A DNA stretch of 64,000 nt from JAGFIY01 sp964499285 (GTDB lineage: Bacteria; Bacteroidota; Ignavibacteria; Ignavibacteriales; Melioribacteraceae): assembly GCA_964499285.1 (NCBI GenBank), contig CAZCLA010000005.1, forward strand, positions 58,773 to 122,772, written 5' to 3'. The number at the start of each line of letters is the position of its first letter. Positions within the stretch are counted from its first letter, which is position 1. This document shows, one piece after another, positions 43,380-52,422 of this stretch. The position numbers and the translations under genes are program-made. The notes beneath the pieces are model-generated. The model did not search any database and was not told the origin of the DNA. It was given only the letters and a program-made list of their open reading frames with translations.

Positions 43380-43426
43380 AGAGTTCCTTATCAAGTATCG
43401 CTTATAATTATTAACAGTAATAAATT

Positions 43427-44641
43427 TTATTTAAATTTTTTCAATAACTCAGAAACAGCATCTTTATGTATCATAAAATCCATCATTTTCAATTTCACAT
43501 AATCTTCGTGAAAGAAGTAATAACCGAAATTATTTCCATCTCTTGCGCTTGCACCCGAGTCTTTTATTAAAAACCAATAATTACCGTCTTTTTCAAGATA
43601 TCCAACAAGATGAATACCGTGATCGTCAGTTGTAGTGCCGTTTGAAAATCTGAACTGTCTAGAATTCTCATCGATATATTCCGAAGGTATATCAAATGTA
43701 GGAACGACAAAAACATCAAGCTCAGTTACTTTTCCGGCTTCTGAAACATCTCCGCCTATACTGACTGTATATCCATCACTTACAGCTTTTTTAAGTGTGC
43801 CCATAAATTCATCGAGTGGCACATTATGATAATCGGAATTTTTCCACCAGTTGTCTGGAACAGGGTAATCGACTTCCGAGTAATAAGGTTTTTCGAGTAG
43901 CGAGAGGATATCAACATAATCATCCGGATTTATTTTTATTACATCATTCAGAAATTGAATCGGTGTGTATTCCTTTCCTTCATATTCAAAGCTAACCGGA
44001 GGTTTACCCATATATGAATCCAAAATTGAAATTATTGTCGCCATAATGACCGTTTCGTTCCACATGGAATGCTTTTTTACAGTCTCAAGATAGTTTTTCA
44101 TATCTTTATGCATTTTACTATGATTATGAAACTTTTGTCCTAGAAGCATTCCGTCATAGACAGAGATAGGAACAATTCCATATTTTCTCCAAATTTTTGT
44201 AACCGCATTTGCTTCGGATCCTTCTTCAAAAATCGTCTCACCCTTTGAATGGATAAAACCCAAAGCTTTTTCAACATACTCGAAATAAACCGTGTACATT
44301 TCACTTAGTTTAACTTTCACTCCTGATATCCTAAAGATTTCCGACTCAAAGAACGAAGTGGTTGAATACGACCAACAGGTACCAGTATTTCCTTGCGATA
44401 CAGGTTCGTTGTGCCATTGAAATGTAAATTCATCAACTGATTTCGGAAGATCATACGATGATAGATCCACTTGAAAGGATTTTCCTTTAGGTTTCTCCGC
44501 CTGTTCAAATTCTTTAATTCCCTTAAGAATTTCATTTACATAAAAACCGCTTTTCTTCTCGACGAATACACCTTTATCTTGTGAATAAAGATTTATAATT
44601 GTAAATAATGAAATTAAAATAAATACCACAAACTTTTTCAT
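43427..44641 (-). CDS. Secreted C1-family cysteine peptidase (bleomycin hydrolase/PepC-like)
   Basis: 404 residues with a signal peptide (ending LYSQ), unlike the cytoplasmic PepC of many bacteria. Papain-type residues are visible: Gln83 and Cys89 in SQGNTGTCWSYS, His in DDHGIHLVGY, and KDSGASAR at the site where Asn is usual (Asp here). It ends ...MMDFMIHKDAVSELLKKFK. It is probably an exported aminopeptidase. It lies 85 nt after the beta-barrel gene of the cytochrome operon, on the same strand, so it may be read from the same transcript. Confidence 0.88.
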   Translation of the reverse strand: MKKFVVFILISLFTIINLYSQDKGVFVEKKSGFYVNEILKGIKEFEQAEKPKGKSFQVDLSSYDLPKSVDEFTFQWHNEPVSQGNTGTCWSYSTTSFFESEIFRISGVKVKLSEMYTVYFEYVEKALGFIHSKGETIFEEGSEANAVTKIWRKYGIVPISVYDGMLLGQKFHNHSKMHKDMKNYLETVKKHSMWNETVIMATIISILDSYMGKPPVSFEYEGKEYTPIQFLNDVIKINPDDYVDILSLLEKPYYSEVDYPVPDNWWKNSDYHNVPLDEFMGTLKKAVSDGYTVSIGGDVSEAGKVTELDVFVVPTFDIPSEYIDENSRQFRFSNGTTTDDHGIHLVGYLEKDGNYWFLIKDSGASARDGNNFGYYFFHEDYVKLKMMDFMIHKDAVSELLKKFK

Positions 44642-44726
44642 TTGTACTCCTTTTTATGTAATTCATTTCAAAATTAGTAAATAATGCTAAAAATTGATAG
44701 AAGGAGTGGATTGGAATGACAGTTTA

Positions 44727-46316
44727 TTAAAACCGTTTTGTAAGATTTAGATAAAATCTTCCGTACGTGATATTCTCTTGAAACGTACCTTCATAATTAA
44801 ATGAGAGTGATAATTCTCTCATGATTTTCAATCCGAGATCGAACAAAAATGTTTTTTGATTTAAGTCCGAGTTTGTATTTAAATATTTATAGTCAACCAA
44901 TCTAAAACCAAAGCCGCTGTAAATTATTCCGGCTAATATATCCCTCGATAGTCTAAGTGCATAAATATTTCCGTCAACATAATTTGTTTTGAGTGAATTA
45001 TAATTAATACTTAACGAGGCGTCAATAAAAGGAACTCTTGTGTAAGAAGCAGAAGCCCCGAACGTTATTGAAGGATTTTGATCTCCTTCTGTTTTTCTGT
45101 AACCATAATTTGCAGATAGCATCAAGAATTTTATTGGACGCGCAGTTGTTCTAAATCTGATACCTTGACGTCTTGCTGATTCTAAAAGACTATCGGCATA
45201 ATCTTTAAATGTCTCATAATAAATAACATTTTTTCGTGAATCATAGCTTAACGAAAAACTTAGTTCCGAAATTGGTCTGTATGAAACTGAACCATAAATA
45301 CCTGTGAATGAAAAATCTGATTTTTCTTGTTTATATTGACGTTTGTACAAATCAATTTCCGCAGATAGAAAAAGATGTATGTTTTCTAAAACACTGTTAT
45401 TATGCTGAAGATATAAAAATCTTCGATCGGTATTGAAATCATTAGTCTGCTGAAAGGCTGCTAATGATGTTTGAATAAGCCTATTTTTTATTGTATCCGA
45501 ATGGGCAATAAAAGCTCCGTATTCAAACAGTTTTACATTATAACCGTAATCGGAGAAATTTGGACGTGAGCCAATAATTGCACCAGCAGAAAAATCACCA
45601 AACTTGCTCTCGAACTGTAATCCGTCAACAGCTCCAATGTTTGAAACTTTCCGATTGATTTTTCTACCTAAACTGATAGTCATGTTCTCGTTCAACTGAT
45701 AGTCGGCGTTAAGGCTGTAAATTTTAACCGCCTTTCCGAGATGATTAGTAATTTCTGCCCATTCAGTCGATCTATAATTAAATGATATATAAGATTCAAT
45801 TGAAACAGGCGAATCTCCAAGATTCTCGCCTCTAAACGATGCAGTATAACGCCAGCGTTGATAATCAATCGATTTCGTATTTGATAAACTTGAATATGTT
45901 GCAACTGAGAACTTACCATTAATATTTTCTTTGAAAGAACTTTCAAGAATTTTCGTTATTTCTGTATCCTGCTTGATCAAATCTGCATCGATCACTTCTT
46001 TTTTTTCTTCCTCAACGACAGGCTTTTCAGTTATGGATATTTTTCCGTAAAGTTTTTCACCCACATTAAGATCGAGACCGTTAATGGGTTTCCCGGCTGC
46101 TGATGTTGTTGATAAAAACTCAATCGAAACTGCAGGCTTAATTTCATCCTTATTCTGTGTAAATAAAGTATCTCCGACGAATAGACCTGTTGTGTTACTA
46201 AACCTCACATAAACATTTTGAGATGAGAGATAGGTTACTTCACCCTCTATCAAATTGGATTGTGCTAAAGAAGTTCCAATGGCAAATAGGAATATGTAAA
46301 TTGTATTCTTGATCAT
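44727..46316 (-). CDS. Outer-membrane beta-barrel candidate of the multihaem conduit
   Basis: 529 residues with a signal peptide (ending SLAQ). A short N-terminal domain (about 20-100: IEGEVTYLSSQNVYVRFSN, LFVGDTLF) looks like a periplasmic beta-domain, followed by a Glu/Lys linker. The rest, about 390 residues, is a series of amphipathic strands typical of a 16-22 strand barrel (WRYTASFRGENLGD, ADYQLNENMTISLGRKI, ASLSINYNSLKT) and ends in YGRFYLNLTKRF with terminal Phe. I do not recognise a named family. Its ATG overlaps the 61-haem cytochrome stop (ATGA), so they are made together; the barrel is the likely sheath or partner of that cytochrome, as MtrB is for MtrA. Confidence 0.75.
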   Translation of the reverse strand: MIKNTIYIFLFAIGTSLAQSNLIEGEVTYLSSQNVYVRFSNTTGLFVGDTLFTQNKDEIKPAVSIEFLSTTSAAGKPINGLDLNVGEKLYGKISITEKPVVEEEKKEVIDADLIKQDTEITKILESSFKENINGKFSVATYSSLSNTKSIDYQRWRYTASFRGENLGDSPVSIESYISFNYRSTEWAEITNHLGKAVKIYSLNADYQLNENMTISLGRKINRKVSNIGAVDGLQFESKFGDFSAGAIIGSRPNFSDYGYNVKLFEYGAFIAHSDTIKNRLIQTSLAAFQQTNDFNTDRRFLYLQHNNSVLENIHLFLSAEIDLYKRQYKQEKSDFSFTGIYGSVSYRPISELSFSLSYDSRKNVIYYETFKDYADSLLESARRQGIRFRTTARPIKFLMLSANYGYRKTEGDQNPSITFGASASYTRVPFIDASLSINYNSLKTNYVDGNIYALRLSRDILAGIIYSGFGFRLVDYKYLNTNSDLNQKTFLFDLGLKIMRELSLSFNYEGTFQENITYGRFYLNLTKRF

Positions 46317-49300
46317 TTGAAAGTGTTTTTTAATCTCAACATCAGCTTGTCGCTTCCATCGGGGTGACAGTCATAACATGCTTCGCTCTGGTAAACATAT
46401 CCGTTTACATCATCATGCTCATCATCCATATCGGCTTGGTTATGTTCGTGACAATCAATACACGAAAAAATCGAATAGTCATTTGCATTAGTATGACAAT
46501 CCGCACAAACATTCCACTCCCCTTGATGTTTTCCGGAATAAATTGGGAAATACTGACCGTCATGATCAAATGTCGAAGGCACCCAAGTATTTGTATTGTG
46601 GCAGATTTCACAAGTTGTCGGGAATTGAGCCGATGCATGAGGCGGATTCGTTGAATTATCATAATCAACTTGATGACATCCAATACATTCATTTGGCGTA
46701 TTATTATATTCTCCGTTATGACAATCAGCACAGTTATCAGCAATTGCAGCATGAGCACCCAGCAGAGGAAAGTAATCGTTATGTATTGGAAAAAGTGCGG
46801 GTTCCCAATTAGGTGAAGGTGTATGACAAGTTTCACATTGAAGCGGCAATGCCAAGGCTTGATGATTTGGATTTAGTGCGTTATTAAAATCATCATTATG
46901 GCAAGAATTGCAATCAGTAGGTGTTCCACTATAGCCTTGAGAATGACATTCACTGCATTCGACATTTTGATGTTCTCCTGCGAGTGGGAAATCTGTGTTA
47001 TCATGATCAAAATTTGTCTCTTCCCAACTCGTAAAATTATGGCACATTTCACACTGAGTCGGGAAATTCTGACTTAAGTGTTCCGGAGCCGTATTGTATT
47101 CTTCTTCATGACATGAAAAACATAGAGAACTGGTGTTAGTTGTCGATCCTTCATGACAACTTGAACATTGCTGAATTACTGCGTGCTGACCTAACAGTTC
47201 AAATCCTGTTGTAGAATGGTTAAAAGTTGATGGAACCCAACCGTTCGTGTTATGACAGGATTCGCAATCAGCTGGAATTCCTGCTGCTGTATGATTTGGA
47301 TTTTGAGCATTTGTAAAATCATCATTGTGACAATTGCTGCACTCCTTAGGAGTGTTAGTATACCCGCTTGTGTGACAATCAGAACAGTTTACATTTGTAT
47401 GTTGTCCTGTTAAAGGAAATTCTGTTGTATTATGATCAAATGTTGTTTCTCCCCAAGCATTTGAATTATGACACATTTCGCAAGTTGTCGGATATTGCTG
47501 AGCTAAGTGTTCGGGCGCTGAGTCGTATTCTGTTTCATGGCAAGCAAAACATAAAGGACTTGTATTTGTCGTCGATCCCTCGTGACAACTCGAACATTGC
47601 TGAATTATTGCATGCTGTCCTAATAATTCAAATCCGGTCGAAGTATGATTAAAAGTCGATGGATCCCAAACAGTTGTTGTATGACAAGTTTCACAAGATG
47701 TAGAAATTCCTGCTGCCTGATGATTCGGATTATCCGCACCAGTATAATTCGAATTATGGCAGTCAAAACATAGAGTCGATGTTCCAGAATAACCTGTGGT
47801 ATGACAAGAACTGCAATCGGTATTTGTATGAGCACCGGTTAAAGGAAATTGAGTGTCATCGTGATTAAATGAAGTTTCTTCCCAATTTTGTGAATTATGG
47901 CACATCTCACAATTTGTCGGGAAACGTTGTTCTATATGACCCGGTGCAGCATTATACTCTTCTTCATGACACGCAAAGCATTCTGCACTTGTGTTCGACG
48001 TCGAACCGACATGACAGCTTGAACATTGCTGAATTTGTGCATGTTGCCCCAACAGTTCAAAACCGGTTGTTAGATGATTAAATTCTGATGGTTTCCATAC
48101 GGAGGTGTTATGACATGTTTCACATTCCAGCGAGATTCCTGCATCGGTATGATTGGGAAGAACGGCAGATGAATAATCATCATTGTGGCAATCTTTGCAA
48201 AGCGAAGGAGTACCCGAATATCCTGAGGTATGACAAACAGAACAATCTACATTTATATGTGAGCCAGTCAGAGGAAAATTTGTATTATCGTGAGAGAATG
48301 ATGTTTCCTCCCAGCCAACCGGTGAATGACACATTTCGCACTCTGTTGGATAAGATTGTGAAACGTGCTCCGGTGCAGTACTGTATTCCTCCGAATGACA
48401 TTCAAAACAAATTACAGGTGCATTTTGAGTAGTCCCGACATGACAATCCGAACATTGTTGAATTGTTGAATGCTGACCGATTAATTCAAAGCCTGTTGTT
48501 GAGTGATTAAAATCAGAAGGCGACCAAGCATCTGTGTTGTGACAAGTTTCACATTCTTGAGGAAGCCCGGCTGCTCCATGATTTGGATTCAAAGAGTTTG
48601 AGTAATCATCAATGTGACATTCATTACACAAAATCGGTGTATTTGCATAACCGTTTGAATGACATTCAAAACAGTCAATTGTTCTATGTGCTCCGGTCAA
48701 AGGGAAATTCGAATTTGCATGGTTAAAACTCTCATCCCCGCTCCCGGTTGGATGACATGCAAAACATTCATTAGATTGATAAATATATCCATCTACGCCC
48801 TGATGTTGTTCATCTGTATCTAACTGGTTATGTTCGTGACAATCAATACAACTGAAAATTGAAAAATTATTTTGAACAGTATGGCAGTCGGAACATTCTC
48901 CCCATTCACCACTATGCTCACCTGAATAAATTGGGAAATATTGAGCATCGTGATCGAATGTAGCAGGTTCCCATGCTGTCGTTGTATGACATGTTTCACA
49001 ATCAGTCGAAAATCCCGCAGTTGTATGGTTTGGATCTTGTGTGTTACTATAATCATCGGAGTGACATCCAAAGCAGTTGTTTGGAGTTGATGCGTACTGC
49101 CCTTCGTGACAAGAAAAACAATCATTAGCAATTAATGAATGCGCTCCGTCCAACACAAAAATCTCATTATGAGTTATAAACTGAGCCGGTTCCCAACCAG
49201 CAGCTGTTGTATGACAATTTTCACATTGCTGAGAAATTGCGAGTTCAATATGATTTGGGTTTACCGCTGAATTATAGTCCTCTGCGTGACAATCGAAGCA

Positions 49301-50869
49301 TAGGTTAGGTGTATTTGTATAACCTGAAGAATGACATTCGGAACAATCATTTACAGAAGCATGTGCACCATCAATCACGAAAAATTCATCGTGAACGGGA
49401 AATTGAGCAGGTTCCCAACCCGGAAGAGCTGAATGACAATCTGCACAATTAGTAGATAAACCAAGTTGTTGGTGGTTTGGATCTGTGCTTGAATTATAAT
49501 CTTCTATGTGACAAGATGAACATTCGGTGGATGTTCCTTGATAGCCGGAAGCATGACAGTCAATACATTCTGCATTAAGATGAGAATCGAGAAGTGGAAA
49601 ATCCGTTAATGAATGATTAAAACTGTCCTCTGAACTGCCGTTTGGATGACAAGCATAACAACTCTGACTGTCGTAATTATAACCGTTTACTCCGAGATGC
49701 TCTTCATCCATATCTGTTTGATTGTGTTCGTGACAATCGGTACAGCTGAAAAATGTTAAGTCGGTACTGTTTGTGTGACAATCCGTGCAATTCTCCCACT
49801 CACCGAAATGCTCTCCTGAGTAGATCGGGAAATATTGTCCGTCGTGATCAAATGTGGAGGGGTTCCAAGCAACTGAAGTATGACATTCTTCACAATCAGT
49901 CGAAAAATTTGATGATGCATGCGGAGGGTTCAAAGTACTGTTGTAATCTGATTCATGACAACCGAAACATAGATTAGGAGTATTGTTGTATCCATCAGTG
50001 TGGCACTGTGCACAATCAGTTCTTATCTCATTATGCGCTCCGATTAGCGGATAAATATCATCGTGATTAACAAAACTTGCAGGCTGCCATCCGGGATTAA
50101 GTGTATGACAGGTTTCACAGTTTTGAGAAAAACTATTTTCAACGTGGTTTGGATTAACAGTTAAGTTATAATCTTCAGAATGGCATTGGAAACACTCTTG
50201 ACTTAAGCCGGAGAATGTGTCTTGATTATGGCAAGCGAAACAATCATCAATAGAATGTCCTTGAACCAATGGAAAGAAATCATGCGTGATATTCTGAGTT
50301 GTCCAAGTCTGATCAGTTAGTTGATGACATTCAAGACAATCGGTAGAAAATCCCGATTGAATGTGATTAGGATTCTGAGTGCTAAGGTAATCTTGCTGGT
50401 GACATATGAAACATTCTATTTCCAATGGTTCGAATCGCAAGAGCGAACCTGTTTGATGACAAGCATAACAATCTGCTGTTTTATGAGCACCCAGTAAAGG
50501 AAATCTGCTTAGTTCATGGATTTCAACGATGTTCGTTACAACCCACGATTGAGGTTCGTGACACCTTGCACAATCGTTCCCAAGCGTTGTTTCATGTATA
50601 TCAGTATGACACTCAAAACAATTTGAAGGGGCTTGATTGAAAACTAAAGATTCATGACAATCAATACAATTGACCGAATTGTGTTGACCGGATAATTCAA
50701 AATTTGTTGAGGAGTGATCGAACCTTATTTCATCTATATTTATTTCCCAATTGACATTGTTATGACAATTTTCGCAGTCAAGTTTAAATTCTTTGCCGTG
50801 CGGAGATTGAGCAAACGTAATTGATAAAATATTTAACAATAAAAATATTACTCGTGACAAGTTTTGCAT
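46313..50869 (-). CDS. Giant secreted multihaem c-type cytochrome, 61 CxxCH motifs
   Basis: 1518 residues with a signal peptide (ending ITFAQ). I counted 61 CxxCH haem-binding motifs from residue 32 to the C-terminus, about one per 24 residues, plus many extra His that could be distal ligands (NPNH, FDHD, GQH, GAH). Three types of unit recur: DYN...NPNH...CETCH, a triplet containing CHEHNQ (three times, near 49.7, 48.8 and 46.45 kb), and a six-haem 143-residue unit present four times in tandem (residues 773-1344). The protein is poor in Lys and rich in Asp/Glu/Asn/Ser/Thr. It probably acts in the periplasm, outer membrane or outside as a long molecular wire. It overlaps the 20-haem gene by 22 nt and the barrel gene by 4. 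Confidence 0.93.
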   Translation of the reverse strand: MQNLSRVIFLLLNILSITFAQSPHGKEFKLDCENCHNNVNWEINIDEIRFDHSSTNFELSGQHNSVNCIDCHESLVFNQAPSNCFECHTDIHETTLGNDCARCHEPQSWVVTNIVEIHELSRFPLLGAHKTADCYACHQTGSLLRFEPLEIECFICHQQDYLSTQNPNHIQSGFSTDCLECHQLTDQTWTTQNITHDFFPLVQGHSIDDCFACHNQDTFSGLSQECFQCHSEDYNLTVNPNHVENSFSQNCETCHTLNPGWQPASFVNHDDIYPLIGAHNEIRTDCAQCHTDGYNNTPNLCFGCHESDYNSTLNPPHASSNFSTDCEECHTSVAWNPSTFDHDGQYFPIYSGEHFGEWENCTDCHTNSTDLTFFSCTDCHEHNQTDMDEEHLGVNGYNYDSQSCYACHPNGSSEDSFNHSLTDFPLLDSHLNAECIDCHASGYQGTSTECSSCHIEDYNSSTDPNHQQLGLSTNCADCHSALPGWEPAQFPVHDEFFVIDGAHASVNDCSECHSSGYTNTPNLCFDCHAEDYNSAVNPNHIELAISQQCENCHTTAAGWEPAQFITHNEIFVLDGAHSLIANDCFSCHEGQYASTPNNCFGCHSDDYSNTQDPNHTTAGFSTDCETCHTTTAWEPATFDHDAQYFPIYSGEHSGEWGECSDCHTVQNNFSIFSCIDCHEHNQLDTDEQHQGVDGYIYQSNECFACHPTGSGDESFNHANSNFPLTGAHRTIDCFECHSNGYANTPILCNECHIDDYSNSLNPNHGAAGLPQECETCHNTDAWSPSDFNHSTTGFELIGQHSTIQQCSDCHVGTTQNAPVICFECHSEEYSTAPEHVSQSYPTECEMCHSPVGWEETSFSHDNTNFPLTGSHINVDCSVCHTSGYSGTPSLCKDCHNDDYSSAVLPNHTDAGISLECETCHNTSVWKPSEFNHLTTGFELLGQHAQIQQCSSCHVGSTSNTSAECFACHEEEYNAAPGHIEQRFPTNCEMCHNSQNWEETSFNHDDTQFPLTGAHTNTDCSSCHTTGYSGTSTLCFDCHNSNYTGADNPNHQAAGISTSCETCHTTTVWDPSTFNHTSTGFELLGQHAIIQQCSSCHEGSTTNTSPLCFACHETEYDSAPEHLAQQYPTTCEMCHNSNAWGETTFDHNTTEFPLTGQHTNVNCSDCHTSGYTNTPKECSNCHNDDFTNAQNPNHTAAGIPADCESCHNTNGWVPSTFNHSTTGFELLGQHAVIQQCSSCHEGSTTNTSSLCFSCHEEEYNTAPEHLSQNFPTQCEMCHNFTSWEETNFDHDNTDFPLAGEHQNVECSECHSQGYSGTPTDCNSCHNDDFNNALNPNHQALALPLQCETCHTPSPNWEPALFPIHNDYFPLLGAHAAIADNCADCHNGEYNNTPNECIGCHQVDYDNSTNPPHASAQFPTTCEICHNTNTWVPSTFDHDGQYFPIYSGKHQGEWNVCADCHTNANDYSIFSCIDCHEHNQADMDDEHDDVNGYVYQSEACYDCHPDGSDKLMLRLKNTFK
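46838..48553 (-). repeat. Four tandem 429-bp six-haem coding units
   Basis: The first Cys of the CETCH/CESCH motif recurs at 48553, 48124, 47695, 47266 and 46837, exactly 429 bp (143 codons) apart. Each unit encodes haems in the order CE(T/S)CH, QQCS(S/D)CH, CF(x)CH, CEMCH, CSxCH, CxxCH, with shared lines such as TTGFEL(L/I)GQH and FPLTG. Spacing has no indels across four copies, so these look like recent in-frame duplications or gene-conversion products. Confidence 0.9.
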
Positions 50870-52422
50870 TTTATCTCTTCATATTTATATTGAACGAACA
50901 CTCCTGTCTTTACGTTCTTTTTGGGATGACATTTTTCACAGCTTACATTAATATGAGCTCCATCCAATGGGAAATCTGTTTCAGAATGATTAAAATTTAC
51001 AGGCTCCCAATTTAGGTATCCATGACATCTAGCACAGTCGGTTTTATCATTAATCCTAAATTGTTGAAAATGTATATCCTCATGACAAAATTCACAATCT
51101 CTAGGCAACCCTTGAAATATTTGAACGATACTTCCCTCTTTATCTTCAAAATGACAGTTTCTGCAGCTTGTTTTTAGATGTGTTCCAATCAATTCAAAAC
51201 CTGTTTTAGAATGATCGAAGTTAATCACAGACCAACCATCCGAATTATGGCAATTTTTACAACCATTATCAATGAAAAACTTGTCGCTTATTTTATTTTC
51301 ATGAATGTTTTCATGACAAGCTACGCACGATAAATCATTAAACAAAAAACTCCACTTATCATTTTTGTAATGACAATTAATGCATGGAACTGCGAGATGA
51401 CTTCCATCTAATGCGAATTTTGTCTTAGAATGTTCAACAATTCCGAAAAGTGAAGGTGAAAAATCCTTTTCCGTATGACATACACTGCAGTCACGATAAT
51501 CATCTTTTGTAAGTTCTCCCTTATGATAATCTTCGTGACAATCAGAACACAATTTGTGATTTATTTTCACAGTGTAAGATTCTTTATGACATTTACTGCA
51601 TTCGACATTTTCATGTTTTCCTACAAGTGCAAAGTTTGTTCTATCGTGATCAAATTTTTGAAGATTTACGGTATTTCTAAATGATGCTTCATTGTGGCAT
51701 TCAAGACAATTGCTGCCGAACTTCCCTTTGTGCACATCCTCATGACAATCGATACATCTTCCAAAATTTTGGACACTAAATGTTTTAGAATTCTCACTTT
51801 GTATATTTTTATGGCAAGATAAACACTCCACTTTAGTATGTGCACCCTTTAAAACAAATTTTGTTTTACTATGATCAAATAAATCTGCCGGTTTAAATGA
51901 TTGAGTTGTGTGACAAGTTTGGCAATCATTTCCAAGTGTCGTATTATGTACATCTTCATGACAGCTTATACATTTATTGTTCAAACCAAGGAAAGTCTTT
52001 TTTCTCTCACCAGTGAAACTACTGAATTGACTGTTGTGACATTTGCTGCATTCTAACTTATCGTGCTTCCCAGTTAATTGATAACCGGTTAAATCATGAT
52101 TGAAAGATTTTTGATCGAATCTGACTAATTCAAAGTTTCTTCCATGATGATCACTATGACAGTTGTAACATTCTTTACCTTTCACTTCAGATGAAGAATG
52201 ATACCCTTCATCCGCATCAATTCTTTCTTTAATTTCTGTATGGCATTCTAAACATTTGGAATTATAAACTTTTTCTCCAAGAACATGACATTTTGTACAG
52301 TTGCTCAATCCCTCCAAATCTTTATGTGCGTTTGACAAATCACCCGGTGATAGCTGCGCAAAGATTGAATTCGAAATAAGTAAAAATGTAATAATGATGT
52401 ACGAAAAATTATTTTTTTTCAT
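50848..52422 (-). CDS. Secreted multihaem c-type cytochrome, 20 CxxCH motifs
   Basis: From ATG 52422 the product begins MKKNNFSYIIITFLLISNSIFAQ, a signal peptide, and has about 524 residues with 20 CxxCH motifs by my count, the last (CKTCHE) one residue before the stop. Recurrent EDVHKG/EDIH and FDHSKTKF...GAH segments between motifs supply likely distal His. It is rich in Lys, in contrast to the 61-haem protein. It is probably the periplasmic shuttle between the inner-membrane complex and the outer-membrane cytochrome/barrel. It overlaps the upstream Fe-S/FAD gene by 14 nt and the 61-haem gene by 22 nt. Starts at 52437 (ATG) or 52443 (TTG) are possible but weaken the signal peptide. Confidence 0.9.
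   Translation of the reverse strand: MKKNNFSYIIITFLLISNSIFAQLSPGDLSNAHKDLEGLSNCTKCHVLGEKVYNSKCLECHTEIKERIDADEGYHSSSEVKGKECYNCHSDHHGRNFELVRFDQKSFNHDLTGYQLTGKHDKLECSKCHNSQFSSFTGERKKTFLGLNNKCISCHEDVHNTTLGNDCQTCHTTQSFKPADLFDHSKTKFVLKGAHTKVECLSCHKNIQSENSKTFSVQNFGRCIDCHEDVHKGKFGSNCLECHNEASFRNTVNLQKFDHDRTNFALVGKHENVECSKCHKESYTVKINHKLCSDCHEDYHKGELTKDDYRDCSVCHTEKDFSPSLFGIVEHSKTKFALDGSHLAVPCINCHYKNDKWSFLFNDLSCVACHENIHENKISDKFFIDNGCKNCHNSDGWSVINFDHSKTGFELIGTHLKTSCRNCHFEDKEGSIVQIFQGLPRDCEFCHEDIHFQQFRINDKTDCARCHGYLNWEPVNFNHSETDFPLDGAHINVSCEKCHPKKNVKTGVFVQYKYEEIKCKTCHE

Noticed and set aside
46838..48553. Regular repeats that could suggest a CRISPR array or non-coding satellite
   Set aside because: The period is 429 bp, in frame, and encodes conserved haem motifs; there are no short repeats with unique spacers.
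46364..50640. Many open frames on the plus strand and in other minus frames across the giant cytochrome (for example 46364-46654, 48088-48432)
   Set aside because: They are produced by the low-complexity Cys/His codon pattern of the real gene, lack ribosome sites and have no recognisable domains.
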